Shown one piece after another: positions 31,539 through 41,040 of a DNA stretch of 64,000 nucleotides. How positions within the stretch are numbered: the first letter of the stretch is position 1; every line of letters begins with the position of its first letter. Under the pieces are notes generated by a model that saw only the letters and a program-made list of their open reading frames with translations, searched no databases and had not been told where the DNA came from. This stretch comes from Ichthyophis bannanicus (taxonomy: Eukaryota; Chordata; Amphibia; Gymnophiona; Ichthyophiidae), in the NCBI GenBank assembly GCA_033557465.1, contig CM066048.1:18018305-18082304 (forward strand), given 5' to 3'. Both the position numbers and the translations under genes were made by a program.

Positions 31539-33460
31539 ATGGCTGCCAGCGGCTTTAAAAAGTGTGACCTCTGTAAGAAACTCATGTCTCTTACAGACAC
31601 ACACGACTTCTGCCTCCGCTGCCTCGGACCCGATCATGACCAGATGATCTGTGGTCCGTGTGGCAAAATGTCCTCTAAAGCGTTGAGTCGGCAGCATCAG
31701 CGGGAACGTATCTTCTCTGACTCTGGCTGGGCTCGGACCTCGTCAGAGGCTTCGACGTCTCGGGACTCTGGTCCTGAGCATCGTCGGAGTTCCTCTGAAA
31801 GGGGGTCTCCTACCCGGGAACATCATCGGAAGAAGAAACCCGCGAGGGCGGGATCGGTGGACGCTCCTGGTTCCTCGAGGGCCAGGTCGCATAGCCCCGA
31901 TTCCCGTCCCGGGTCCTCGGAGGTGGAGAGGCCTTCAAAACATCCTCGACTCGAGATGGACTTGCCCGCTCACGTGAGTACTGTTGTCCTCGTAGACTCG
32001 CCTCCGAAGGAGCCGACGTCGGGACCGACGCCGTCGGGGCCCGAGTCGGGGGCTGCTGGGTCTCCTGAGCTCGGACTCAGGTTGACGGCCTTGGAGAGCA
32101 GTCTGACTGCCTTCATGGACCAGCAGCGGGCATTGATCGCTGGCCTCGCCGGTGCTTCTGCCCTGACCGCCGGGACGTCGTCCTCCAAGTCGACCCCGGA
32201 GACCGAGCCGATCCTCGAGTGCATGAGGGCTCGAGTCGATCCTCGGTCGTGGTCTCCTTCGGCCTCCCCTTCGGGACCGAGGTCGTCGACGCCGACTCCT
32301 TCGGCGTCGGGGCGGATGGCATCGATGCCCGCCCGACCGGAGCCGCTCGACTCCTCCTCCGAGGAGTCGGCCTGGGAATCCGAAGACGAAGAGTCACCTG
32401 GTTCCTTTCGGACTCGGTGTGTCCCTTCGGACTCCCCCGAGTCCGAACCTCGGAGACGGTCCTCCCCGGAGGATACCCGGTTCTCGGACTTCGTGCGGGA
32501 TATGGCCAAGGCCTTGGCCTTCCCCGTGGATCCTGAGGAGGAGCCTCGAGTCGAAGAACTCGATGCCCTCCAATATGACTCTCCCCCGAAGGAGGCCTTT
32601 ATTGTACCGGTTCCTCCGATGCTGGAACGACTTCTCTTCCGCATGTGGGAGAGCCCGGCGTCGTCGCCGGTATTAAGCACGCGGTCGATTCCATTTATCG
32701 AGTCCGCAAGAGCCCCGGCTTCCAAAAGGCACAACTACCGCACCATTCCATGGTGGTGGAATCGGCCATGCATAGACTTAAGAGTCAAAAAATGCACTCC
32801 TCGGTGCCCCCCGGTAGGGAGGCCCGAAGCCTGGATGCCCTCGGTAGGAAGTGTTTCCAGGGCTCTATGCTTGCTTGTCGAGTCCAGACCTACCAGCTCT
32901 ACATGGGCATGTATCTCTGGGACCTGGCTAAAGAAATAGCCGGGTTCTCTGCTGGTCTCTCTGACGAACCTTTGCAGAGGTTCCAAACCTTGTCAACTGG
33001 TATTCGGGAGTGCTCAAAGTTTATCTCTCGAGCAGCCTATGATGGTTTTGAGGCATCGGCTCGAGTAGCCGCAGCCGGCATCGGTGGACGCCGCCAGGCT
33101 TGGCTTCAGACGTCCGACCTCGAGCCATGGGTGCAGGACAAGTTGGTCGATGTCCCCTGCAGAGGTGAAAACCTCTTTGGCAAACCCATGGATGAGAAGG
33201 CTGCACAGATCGAGACCGAGACTCTCACCAGGACTCGTCTCTCAAGGAAGACCTCTGCCCCTTCTCAAAAGAAGAAGGGCTCGGGGAAAAAGCCCTTTTA
33301 CCCGAGGAAGGCGGCTGCCTATAAATACTACCCTCAGTATCAGGCCTCAGCAGCTCCCCCACAGGGTAAGCAGGCCAAGGGACGGGGTAATGGGTCCCGT
33401 AGGCAGCAAGCCCCCAAGCCTGCACCACCGGCCCCTGCTCAGCAGGGTGGGGGTTTTTGA
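31539..33460 (+). pseudogene. DIRS gag (copy D), one frameshift
   Basis: ATG at 31539. Residues 1-50 carry a Cys/His-rich pattern: CDLC, then H-DFC-LRC, then D-H and CGPC, shared by copies C and E. A Ser/Arg/Pro-rich middle follows, then an acidic patch, then 'RFSDFVRDMAKALAFPVD'. At about 32680 one base is missing relative to copy C (agcacgcgg for agcaagcagg), moving the frame to 32645-33460, which holds the conserved core (SIYRVRKSPGFQKAQLPHHS, 'RVAAAGIGGRRQAWL') and a basic, Pro/Gln-rich tail. Apart from that single indel it is open. Presumed structural protein. Confidence 0.92.
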
Positions 33461-35368
33461 CTTCATCAGCATAGCCTCTCCCCCTCAGCTGGTTTCTCTC
33501 AGCACAGGAGGCCGGCTGGTCCCCTTTGCCCACAGGTGGTCCAACATCACCACAGATACCTGGGTACTTCACATAGTTCAGAAGGGCTATCTTCTTCACT
33601 TTCACCAGGTGCCTCCCTCCTACTTTCCAGGGGAGCCTCCGAGACTCCCTCTGCACAAGGACTTACTCCTTCAGGAGTTAGCAAGTCTCCTTCAGGAACA
33701 GGCTGTGGAACCGGTGCCCCACCACCTGAAGGGTCAAGGGTTTTACTCCAGGTACTTTCTGATACCAAAAAGAACAGGAGGCCTCAGACCCATCCTGGAC
33801 TTGCGAAACCTCAACAAGTTCCTTGCAAAGGAAAAGTTCAAGATGCTTACCCTTGGAATCCTGCTGCCCTACCTCCAGCAGGGCGACTGGCTATGCTCCT
33901 TGGATCTAAAGGATGCGTATACTCATATCCTTATTCATCCAGACCACAGACAATATCTCAGGTTTGTTGTGGGAGGAAATCATTACCAGTACAGAGTACT
34001 GCCCTTTGGCCTATCCTCCGCCCCCAGGGTGTTCACCAAATGCCTGGCAGTGGTGGCGGCCTATCTAAGACTTCAAGGCCTTTTTGTGTTCCCATACCTG
34101 GACGACTGGCTTATCAGAGCCCAGTCTTCCCAAGAGGCCACTCAGGCCACTCATCGCACTGTGACTCTACTCCAGCACTTGGGATTTGTCATAAACTTCG
34201 CAAAGTCCACTTTGCTCCCCTCTCAAAATCTCAAATTCATCGGCGCCAGGTTGGACACTCTTCAGGCGCGGGCTTTCCTCCCTCTGGACAGGGCCAAGCG
34301 GCTCATGGATCTCACCAGCCACTTTCACAGCAATGCCCTGGTCTCGGCCAGGCAATTTCTGAGACTGCTCGGCCATATGGCTTCCACGGTCCATGTGACC
34401 CCCAATGCCCGCCTGAACATGCAACCTGCTCAATGGTGCCTTCGCACACAATGGCATCAGGCCACTGGGAGCCTAGCGGACTCCGTACAGATCTCCGACC
34501 GGCTGGTCTCTTCTCTACAATGGTGGCTTCATCTGCCAAACCTAGTACTAGGAGTGACTTTTCAGCCCCCTCCGCATTCTCAGGTCCTGACGACCGATGC
34601 TTCTCTCCTGGGTTGGGGAGCACATTGCCAAGGGACATGTACTCAAGGTCTCTGGACTCCTTGGGAGTCTGCTCAGCAGATAAACTTCCTGGAGCTCAGA
34701 GCCATCCGCCTAGCGCTCAAAGCATTCTCTCACCTGGTTTCTCACCAGTCGGTGCTGATACAGACAATCAGGTTGCGATGTTCTACGTAAACAAACAAGG
34801 CGGAACCGGCTCCTCCCTTCTCTGTCAGGAGGCGCAAAAACTATGCTCTTGGGCCGTCCACCACGGCATCATCCTCAAAGCTGTCTATCTCCCAGGTCAA
34901 GAAAATTCCCTGGCCGACAAGCTCAGCAGGATCCTCCAGCCACACGAGTGGAGGCTGGATCCGATGGTGGTTCAGCGGATCTTTCTCAAGTGGGGCCTCC
35001 CCACCATGGATCTGTTTGCCAGTCCTCTGAACCGGCAACTTCCCAGATTCTGCTCTCGACAACCGCATCCTCTCAGAGTAGCGGCGGATGCTTTTCTGAT
35101 TCCATGGTCCACAGGCCTCTTATATGCCTTTCCTCCCATGCCGCTGGTGTCTCGGACGCTCTTCAAGGTTCTCAGAGACAAAGCATCGATGATCCTAGTG
35201 GCTCCCCGGTGGCCGAGACAACCTTGGTTCCCACTTCTGATGCAGCTGGCAGTGGACACCCCTCTTCCTCTGGGGTGTCAGCCCGACCTCCTGTCACAGG
35301 ATCAGGGGACTCTCCTGCACCCCAACATCCGGTCGCTTCATCTGATGGCCTGGCTGCTGAAAGGGTAG
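33084..35368 (+). pseudogene. DIRS reverse transcriptase-RNase H (copy D), 4-bp deletion
   Basis: Overlaps the end of gag in another frame. RT: VEPVPHHLKGQGFYSRYFLI, 'PKRTGGLRPILDL', SLDLKDAYTHILIHPDHR (first Asp near 33910), VLPFGLSSAPRVF, and VFPYLDDWLI with the YLDD box near 34095-34106. RNase H: TTDASLLGWGAHC (Asp codon at 34595) and 'NFLELRAIRLAL' (Glu codon at 34692). Near 34758 copy D has acagac where A and B have acagacagac; the 4-bp loss shifts out at LIQT, and the other frame resumes DNQVAMFYVNKQGG and the post-RNase H segment (MDLFASP, YAFPP, ILVAPRWP) to 35368. That last segment corresponds to what is called a methyltransferase-like domain in DIRS; I could not confirm that. Confidence 0.92.
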
Positions 35369-36405
35369 TCCTTGTTCCCCTCCGCCTGCCTCCAGATGTG
35401 GAGGAGGTCATTTTGGCCTCCAGGCGGCCCTCCACCCGGAAGTCCTACGCTCTGAAGTGGCATCGGTTCTCCGTCTGGTGTGCTCAGCAGTCTCAAGATC
35501 CCTTCTCCTGTTCAGCGTCAGTGGTCTTGCAGTACTTGCTTTCCCTCTCCAATCTTGGACTTAAGTCCAACTCGGTCAAGGTCCACCTCAGTGCTCTTTC
35601 TGTGCACCACATGCCGGTGGAGGGCAGACCTCTTTCTAGCCACCCTCTGGTGGCTCGTTTTCTCAGAGGCCTCCTTCTCCTTAAACCACCTTTGCGCCCA
35701 CCAGCCCCGGACTGGGATCTCAATGTGGTTTTACAGCGGATTACCTGTCCGCCTTTTGAACCTATGGCTACCTGTCCTCTTCGTTTTCTTTCTTGGAAAA
35801 CCTTATTCTTGGTGGCCCTCACTTCTGCTAGACGTGTTAGTGAGCTGCAGGCCCTGGTGTCTGATCCTCCGTACACTAGGTTCTACAAGAACCGGGTAGT
35901 CCTACGGACTCACCCTAAGTTTCTTCCCAAAGTGGTTTCCCCTTTTCACATCAACCAGGAGGTGGTGCTTCTGACCTACTTTCCCAGGCCACACTCCAGC
36001 CGAGCTGAAATGGTCTTGCATACCCTGGACTGTAGAAGGGCGTTGACCTTCTACCTTGACCGTACGCGGGAGCACAGAAGGGCTGTTCAGCTCTTCGTCT
36101 CTTATGACCCCAATAAGTTGGGGCTCCCTGTCTCCAAGCGTACTCTGTCCATCTGGATTGCTGACTGTATCGCTTGGGCTTACGAGGCAGCCGGCCTCTC
36201 CTTGGAAAGTCGAGTCACGGCCCATCGTGTTCGGGCGAAGGCTACGTCAGTGGCTTACCTCCGCTCTGTTCCATTGGCAGACATCTGCCGGGCCGCTACT
36301 TGGTCTTCAAGCCAGACTTTTGCGGCCCACTACTGCCTGGAGAGGGAGTCCCGCAGGGACAGTGCTTTCGGACAGGCAGTCCTCCGTAACCTCTTCGAGG
36401 TATAG
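34843..36405 (+). CDS. DIRS tyrosine recombinase, open frame (copy D)
   Basis: Open for 520 codons; the first 170 or so overlap RNase H and look like reading-through of that frame, so the real start is unknown. From about residue 175 comes a SAM-like DNA-binding domain ('STRKSYALKWHRFSVWC', VVLQYLLSLSNLGLKSNSVK). The catalytic domain has SARRVSELQAL with catalytic Arg at about residue 331, AHRVRAK giving His461 and Arg464, Trp487 at the H/W position, and nucleophile Tyr497 in AAHYCLERE. These spacings match tyrosine recombinases. The enzyme should insert the circular DNA intermediate. It ends 20 codons after the Tyr block, as in copies B and C. Confidence 0.93.
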   Translation: MLLGRPPRHHPQSCLSPRSRKFPGRQAQQDPPATRVEAGSDGGSADLSQVGPPHHGSVCQSSEPATSQILLSTTASSQSSGGCFSDSMVHRPLICLSSHAAGVSDALQGSQRQSIDDPSGSPVAETTLVPTSDAAGSGHPSSSGVSARPPVTGSGDSPAPQHPVASSDGLAAERVVLVPLRLPPDVEEVILASRRPSTRKSYALKWHRFSVWCAQQSQDPFSCSASVVLQYLLSLSNLGLKSNSVKVHLSALSVHHMPVEGRPLSSHPLVARFLRGLLLLKPPLRPPAPDWDLNVVLQRITCPPFEPMATCPLRFLSWKTLFLVALTSARRVSELQALVSDPPYTRFYKNRVVLRTHPKFLPKVVSPFHINQEVVLLTYFPRPHSSRAEMVLHTLDCRRALTFYLDRTREHRRAVQLFVSYDPNKLGLPVSKRTLSIWIADCIAWAYEAAGLSLESRVTAHRVRAKATSVAYLRSVPLADICRAATWSSSQTFAAHYCLERESRRDSAFGQAVLRNLFEV

Positions 36406-36544
36406 GCAACTCCTACCCTCCATCCCGGATGCTGGGCTACCGGTTGGAGACGTATTCAGAGAAGATTCCTTCCTTCTGGGCTACTGAGCTTGAGGGAGCT
36501 CATTTTTGTGCTTAGGGTCTCCGGTAGGCTTAAGCTTGGGAGTC

Positions 36545-36641
36545 CCATATGTGAGGACTGACTTCCTGCTTGGTCCTGGAGAAAGCGTAGTTACTCACCT
36601 GTAACAGGTGTTCTCCAGGAGCAGCAGGAATCAGTCCTCAC
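36545..36641 (+). repeat. Internal complementary region of DIRS copy D
   Basis: The first half is the exact reverse complement of the left terminus (tctccaggaccaagcagg...). The centre is the palindrome cacctgtaacaggtg at 36596-36610. The second half is the exact reverse complement of the right terminus (gattcctgctgctcctgg...). This is the hallmark of DIRS elements and would let both ends be copied and joined during replication. Confidence 0.95.
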
Positions 36642-36723
36642 AACCCTCCCTCCTCCCCTTGGAGTTGCAGTTCTATGCTTTCGTTTTTTTGCTAATTTTT
36701 TGCTGTCTTTAGCTATGTCATCA

Positions 36724-36912
36724 GACTGAGCAAGATGGCACCCTTGGGCGGGAAGAGGACCGCGCATGCGCGCTGCAATTCCCAAAGGCTTTCTTTGAAA
36801 GCTGGGTAAAATTGCTCCGCGAGGGCTCCGTCGGCGCCGACGTCACCCATATGTGAGGACTGATTCCTGCTGCTCCTGGAGAACACCTGTTACAGGTGAG
36901 TAACTACGCTTT
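36724..36912 (+). repeat. Right terminal inverted repeat of DIRS copy D with extension
   Basis: Begins gactgagcaagatggcaccc, the inverse of 31143-31303, and then continues about 30 bases past the shared repeat (acacctgttacaggtgagta, ending ctacgctttc). The extension has no counterpart at the left end but is present, inverted, in the ICR. Confidence 0.92.
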
Positions 36913-37185
36913 CCCCCTTAAAACCGGCCTTTCACCTATAGCCACTGACTTGGCAAAGAAATCCCAATTCCCCCACCTTTCCTCCCCCTCCCCTTCCCAT
37001 TCCCAACCAGGTTACCGCTCACTATCCCCCTCCTGTAAGGCATGACGTACCCGACCCCCAATCCATAAACACACACTTCTATCTTTACCTGTCACTATTA
37101 CACCCTATCTCTTTACAAACTCTGTACACACTATTTGTATGTAAGATTACACCCTTCACATAATTATCCCCCGCTGTATATCCTT
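36913..37185 (-). other. L1 spacer between ORF1 and ORF2
   Basis: C-rich on the plus strand, no open frame of note. It belongs to the L1 because it continues the element on the far side of DIRS copy D. Confidence 0.65.
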
Positions 37186-38238
37186 TCAGCCTCTCTCTCC
37201 TTCTGCTGCCAGGTTCTTCTTCTGTCTCCGCAGCCGCTTATCCCCCTGGTGCGCCCGCCTCCAGCTGCCGTTGTCCTTAGGCCTCTTCGCTGCTCTTGTG
37301 TCCATGGTTTCTGCCCCCTCCATCCAACCGGCCCGTCGCATGAAAGTCTGAGCCTCCTCCACATTGCGAATATGGGATGACACCTCCTCCATACTGAGTT
37401 GTAATCCAAAGGGAGAAGTCCATTTATACTTGATTTGCTCATCTCACAGCCTCTTTGTTAGGCCTGCCAGCTCTCTCCGTTTCCTTATAGTTATCGCGGA
37501 TAGATCCGCATACACTTCTATTTTCTGGTTCTCCCAGGGTATTTCTGTGAGCTTCCTTGCCGCACTCACCACCACATTTTTGGTGGCATAGGCCTGAAAA
37601 CAGGCTATTATGTCTCTTATTCGCCCTTCCCTCCGCAGGCCCAGCGCCCGGTGCACTCGTTCAATCCTCCAACACAGTTCAGATCCATCTATCCCAGACA
37701 GTTCCACAATTCGATGGCTGATTTGTTCTACCAGTTTTATACAGTCCTCTTTGTCGTTACTCTCTGGCACTCCCCGTATTCTTAAGTTCACCCATCGCGA
37801 TCTATTTTCTAAATCCTCCAGTTTGTACCACATCTCCTGCTCTCCCACCAGGGCTTTTACTGCTTCTTGTAAGCCTTTGATAGTGCCTTCTTGCTCCTCT
37901 ACTTTGTTCTCTACTTCTTCCAATCTCTGCCCCACCTCCCTCACATCCACTCTCAGATCTTCCATCCAGGTATGCACCTCCGCCTTAAACTGGGCCAGAT
38001 CTTGTCTTATAGTTGTAAACCAACCTTTTAGTTCTCCTTTCAATCCCTCCATCTCACTCTCTTGCGCTTCCACCTCCACTCCTGCTGAGCTCGTCTCTGC
38101 TCCTCTTCGCGCACATGGCACCGCCATCTTGGTTTTCCCTGCGGCACTCCCGCTCGTGGTTTTATATGCATAAACTTTCAGGTCTGTGGTGCTCTTTCTC
38201 GGTGTAGTCATCTCTCCGGGTATCGCCCAGTCTCTCAC
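37186..38238 (-). pseudogene. L1 ORF1 RNA-binding protein, one in-frame stop
   Basis: Reads leftwards from ATG at 38238. The N-terminal part has 'YAYKTTSGSAAGKTKMAV', then a coiled coil ('EVGQRLEEVENKVEEQEGTI' with heptad-like Leu/Val spacing), then the RRM-like block 'KLEDLENRSRWVNLRIRGVP', then the C-terminal domain ('IERVHRALG', 'VYADLSAITIRKRRELAGL'). A TGA at 37444-37446 interrupts the frame, which continues in phase to 37186 with a basic tail. CGA to TGA is the simplest explanation. The family protein trimerises and coats L1 RNA. Confidence 0.92.
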
Positions 38239-38353
38239 CCTGGGTCCCGAGCTGCCCCCTTTAACAGAGATTGCGTTTTATCCAGGTAATTAGATTTTGC
38301 CGACAGAGCTTTACTCTTAAGCTGCCGTCCCGTCCGATGATGTCATTTCCTCC
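38239..38353 (-). other. L1 5' untranslated region
   Basis: Only 115 bp between ORF1 and the target duplication, so the element either has a short 5' UTR or is slightly truncated. No promoter motif could be named. Confidence 0.6.
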
Positions 38354-38371
38354 GCTCTATCTCCTTTTTTT
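38354..38371. repeat. Target-site duplication of L1 (right copy)
   Basis: gctctatctccttttttt, identical to 27156-27173. Confidence 0.88.
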
Positions 38372-38519
38372 AAAGGTTCATGCCAGCAGCCTGGTTCCAC
38401 CCTGGTTAAGGTGAAGCCCATCCCTTCGGAAGAGCCCCTCCTTTCCCCAGAATGTTCCCCAGTTCCTAACAAATCCAAAACCCTCATCTCTGCTTGGATT
38501 CAGATAGCTCAGTACTGGG
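38372..38519. other. Unnamed repeat flanking the L1
   Basis: Continues the sequence that ends at 27155 before the L1 insertion. The plus strand can be read as 'PIPSEEPLLSPECSPVPNKS', but I cannot assign a family. Confidence 0.4.
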
Positions 38520-38559
38520 TTCTGATGTGGATGTAGAAGTACTCTCGCACGCTCGCCTT

Positions 38560-39645
38560 CAGAAGATTGTGAGGAGGCTGGTGTGACCCACCTATTCTGG
38601 AAGGAGAAGCTGGTAATGTTGATTGTAAGGGTCTCATCGGCCTTGAACTTGACAGATGCTCAAGGCACGGAGCAAGAGCTGAAGGTATATCCACTCCTTC
38701 AAAGGGTACAAAAATTGACTACTGTCCTCCCATTTACAGATGTTATCAGGGATATGATCTGGTCAGAATGGTACTCTCCTGACTCCCTGCCTAAAAGGTT
38801 AAGAGTGTGTAAGAAGGTCTATGCTCTCTGGAGGAGGAATGCATTGAGTGGTTTGGCATTCCCAAGGTGAATGCGCAGGTCATGGCGATTACCAAATGGA
38901 CCAAAATTCCTGTGTAAGGCAGATCGGCCTTAAAGGATTTTCTGGATTCATGGTTGAGGAGTCAGTTTCACCATGGTTGCTTTGGTTATGGTTATGGTTT
39001 TGGTTTAGGCATTTAATATACTGCCCTTTACTTACACATCAGAGCAGTTTACATATATACTAACAGGTACTTTTTATTCCCTTGTCCCTGCAGGGCTCAT
39101 AATCTAAGTGTACCTGAGGCAATGGAGGGTTAAGTGGCTTGCCCAAGGCCACAAGGAGCGGCCATGGGACTAGAGACCCCAGTCCTTCCGGCCTGAGGTT
39201 ACTTGTCCCCATGTGGGAATTGAACTCCCAGCCCTCTGGCCTGAGGTAACCTGTCCCAACCACTGAGCCACTCCTCCCTATTCTCGGCTATTCTGCAGCT
39301 GCTGGTATGTACCAGCCTGATGTCTCGAGCCCTACTCCAGTGAATTCAGTCTCTTCCACCAGATAATACAACCTCTGTTGTGGAGTCAGCTATGGCCTTC
39401 CTTTCTGATGGTATGTATGACCTGGCACATTTTGGTGGCCATGGATGGTGCCCTGATGACAGTGTCACGGCGTTGGATTTGGCTCCAGCACTGGGCAGCA
39501 GACACATCTTCCAAAGCCCGGTTGGCCCAACTGGTTTTTAAGGGAAAGCTTCTATTTTGGAGCCAATTTGGAGAATCTGGTGAAGGACTTGGACAAGCCA
39601 AAATCTACTGCTTTCCGGAAGACTGACCAAAGGGCCTGTGAAGTG
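38560..39645 (+). pseudogene. Second-lineage DIRS gag remnant
   Basis: The first part (38583-38870) reads 'LPFTDVIRDMIWSEWYSPDS' and 'VNAQVMAITKWTKIPV'. After the SINE, 39378-39626 carries 'TVSRRWIWLQHWAADTSSKA' and FKGKLLFWSQFG. This resembles the Gag of frog-type DIRS elements (an Ala/Asp-rich helix, then a Leu-Trp block, then FxGxxLFG), known to me only in outline. Stops at several places. Confidence 0.68.
38981..39278 (-). mobile_element. SINE in second-lineage gag
   Basis: The minus-strand head reads gaggagtggctcagtggttgg with a B-box-like element near 39222; the body has ccttgtggccttgggcaag; the tail is in the ggttatggtt repeat near 38981-39005. It is related to the SINE at 26478 but more diverged. 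Confidence 0.8.
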
Positions 39646-39879
39646 GGCTGGTGTCCCTTCTTGTCAGTCTTCACCCATCTGAGAGCATGCTGGCCAGATT
39701 CACAGAGGTTTTAGGACTTATGGTTACTGACCTGGAAAATCTTTCTTCCCCTCTGCTTCTGGGCTTCGGGCTCATTCTTAGTCCTTTCATGGAGTGTGTG
39801 GGCCCAGGTACTTGGTCCCTTCCAGAGGAGGACCCTCCTGGGCTGTGCAATGAAGGTTTTGGGGCCATTCCCTGGTTCC

Positions 39880-41040
39880 TTCAGTTAGAGGCAGGCTTCG
39901 CCTTTTCTTTCAAGAATGGGCCCAGGTTACCAAGGACCGCTCAATGATAGACACCATTCAGTTCAGCTATGTCCTGGAATGCAAAGAACAGATTTCAGAT
40001 GCTTTCGTCACCTTCCCTTGTGTGTCTGCGATCAAAAATTCTGCTGTGCGGATCATTTTGGGCAAGTTGCACTTAAAAATGCCAGATGAGTGGGGCTAGG
40101 GCAGATACTCCATTTATTTTGTGGTGCCCATTCCTTCACTAGCCCATTGTGGACCTCAGGGGGGGTCGACGAGCACTTGTGCTTCCTGATGGAAGCCTTG
40201 CGCTCCATGATTTGAGTGGCTTCTCTGGCCCTTTATTTAGCTATATAAATAAATCTGCGTGTTTTCATATCCTGATCCTGGATCAGCAAAAATATCAGTG
40301 TGTTGCCGGGCTTGACTTGCACTATCAGTTGGCCACACTTCCTTTTGGGCTTTCCACCACCCCGAAGATGTTCTCCTAGGTCATGGTAGTGGTAGCTGCA
40401 GCACCAAGGGATCTGTATTCTTTGAAAGCCTTGGCTGGATTATTTATTTATTTATTTATTTTATTTATTTTAATTTCTTTTATACCGCACTCTTCGACAT
40501 CAGCGCGGTTTACAGAGAACAAAACAAAAACCAGAACAACAGGCTGTTCGGAGTTACATATAACAGGATTATCAACTTGGAAAACAAGGGAGAACTATTT
40601 ACATGGAAAATGTAATCTGTTACTAGATCACATGCTCGAACTATGTACATGAATTATCAATTGGGGAAGAACCAGCTTTGGCCTTCCCAGTCCTTGGAGT
40701 TTCTGGTAGCATGTTTTGACTCTTGAGTGGGCAGAGTTTTCCTGCTAGAGGAGAATATCAAAGTCTGGATTGCTTGGCACTGTTCTATGTGCAGCAGGCT
40801 CCCAGAGTCTGGGATTCTCCTCAGCTCCTCGAATTGATGGCAGTGACCATAGAGATGGTGCTGTGGGTGTGTGCTCAATTCCGACTGCTCCAGCTGTCCT
40901 TGTTGACTTGGTTGTCCCCGGGTTTTCAGAGGTTTGAGCACAGGCTCTTGCTCCCATTGATGGTGAAGTCCAGTCTGCAGTGGTGGCAGCAGTCCTGTCT
41001 TCTGAGGAAGGGCGTGCCACTGGATGACTAAACCTGGATC
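39880..41040 (+). pseudogene. Second-lineage DIRS reverse transcriptase remnant
   Basis: The RT entry block 'FFQEWAQVTKDRSMIDTIQF' is near 39910-39970 and 'RYSIYFVVPIPS' near 40100-40135. The palm region is patchy, with LATLPFGLSTTPKMF near 40327-40377. A SINE lies in the middle, then the RT C-terminus continues to 41040. The YxDD box was not found. Stops and frameshifts are frequent. Confidence 0.75.
40438..40653 (-). mobile_element. SINE or L2-type tail in second-lineage RT
   Basis: The minus-strand 3' end reads aaaccgcgctgatgtcgaa then gagtgcggtataaaagaaat then taaataaa units, the same tail plan as the SINE at 26478. The head is not clearly tRNA-like; it may be 5'-truncated. Confidence 0.72.

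Larger units (their letters stand above)
31143..36912 (+). mobile_element. DIRS-like retrotransposon, copy D, best preserved
   Basis: Complete element of about 5.77 kb: left terminal repeat, gag, RT-RNase H, overlapping recombinase, ICR, and right terminal repeat with its extension. It sits between L1 ORF1 and ORF2, directly upstream (in L1 sense) of the ORF2 start codon. No target duplication is seen, as expected for recombinase-mediated integration. Only two small indels break its coding potential, and its gag is rich in CpG, both signs of youth. Confidence 0.95.
27174..38353 (-). mobile_element. L1-clade LINE, probably full length, split by DIRS copy D
   Basis: On the minus strand: short 5' UTR (38353-38239), ORF1 (38238-37186), a 273-bp spacer, then DIRS copy D, then ORF2 (31142-27496) and a 3' region of about 320 bp. 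An 18-bp target duplication flanks it. Without the DIRS the element is about 5.4 kb, a normal L1 length. Both ORFs are nearly readable, with few lesions, so the insertion is not very old. Confidence 0.92.

Noticed and set aside
33536..34757. A long second open frame running through the RT of DIRS copy D
   Set aside because: Only its part after about 34758 matches RNase H and later family text, as the shifted continuation of the RT frame. The earlier 400 codons are Ser/Pro/Gln-rich with no match to other copies in that frame and are best seen as a chance open frame in C-rich sequence.
37300..38238. Host gene with coiled coil on the minus strand
   Set aside because: The coiled coil plus RRM-like block and its position upstream of an L1 ORF2 within one target duplication identify it as L1 ORF1.
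38372..38519. Possible exon (reads PIPSEEPLLSPECSPVPNKS)
   Set aside because: It continues a repeat split by the L1 and has no splice sites or start codon; it is treated as an unnamed repeat.
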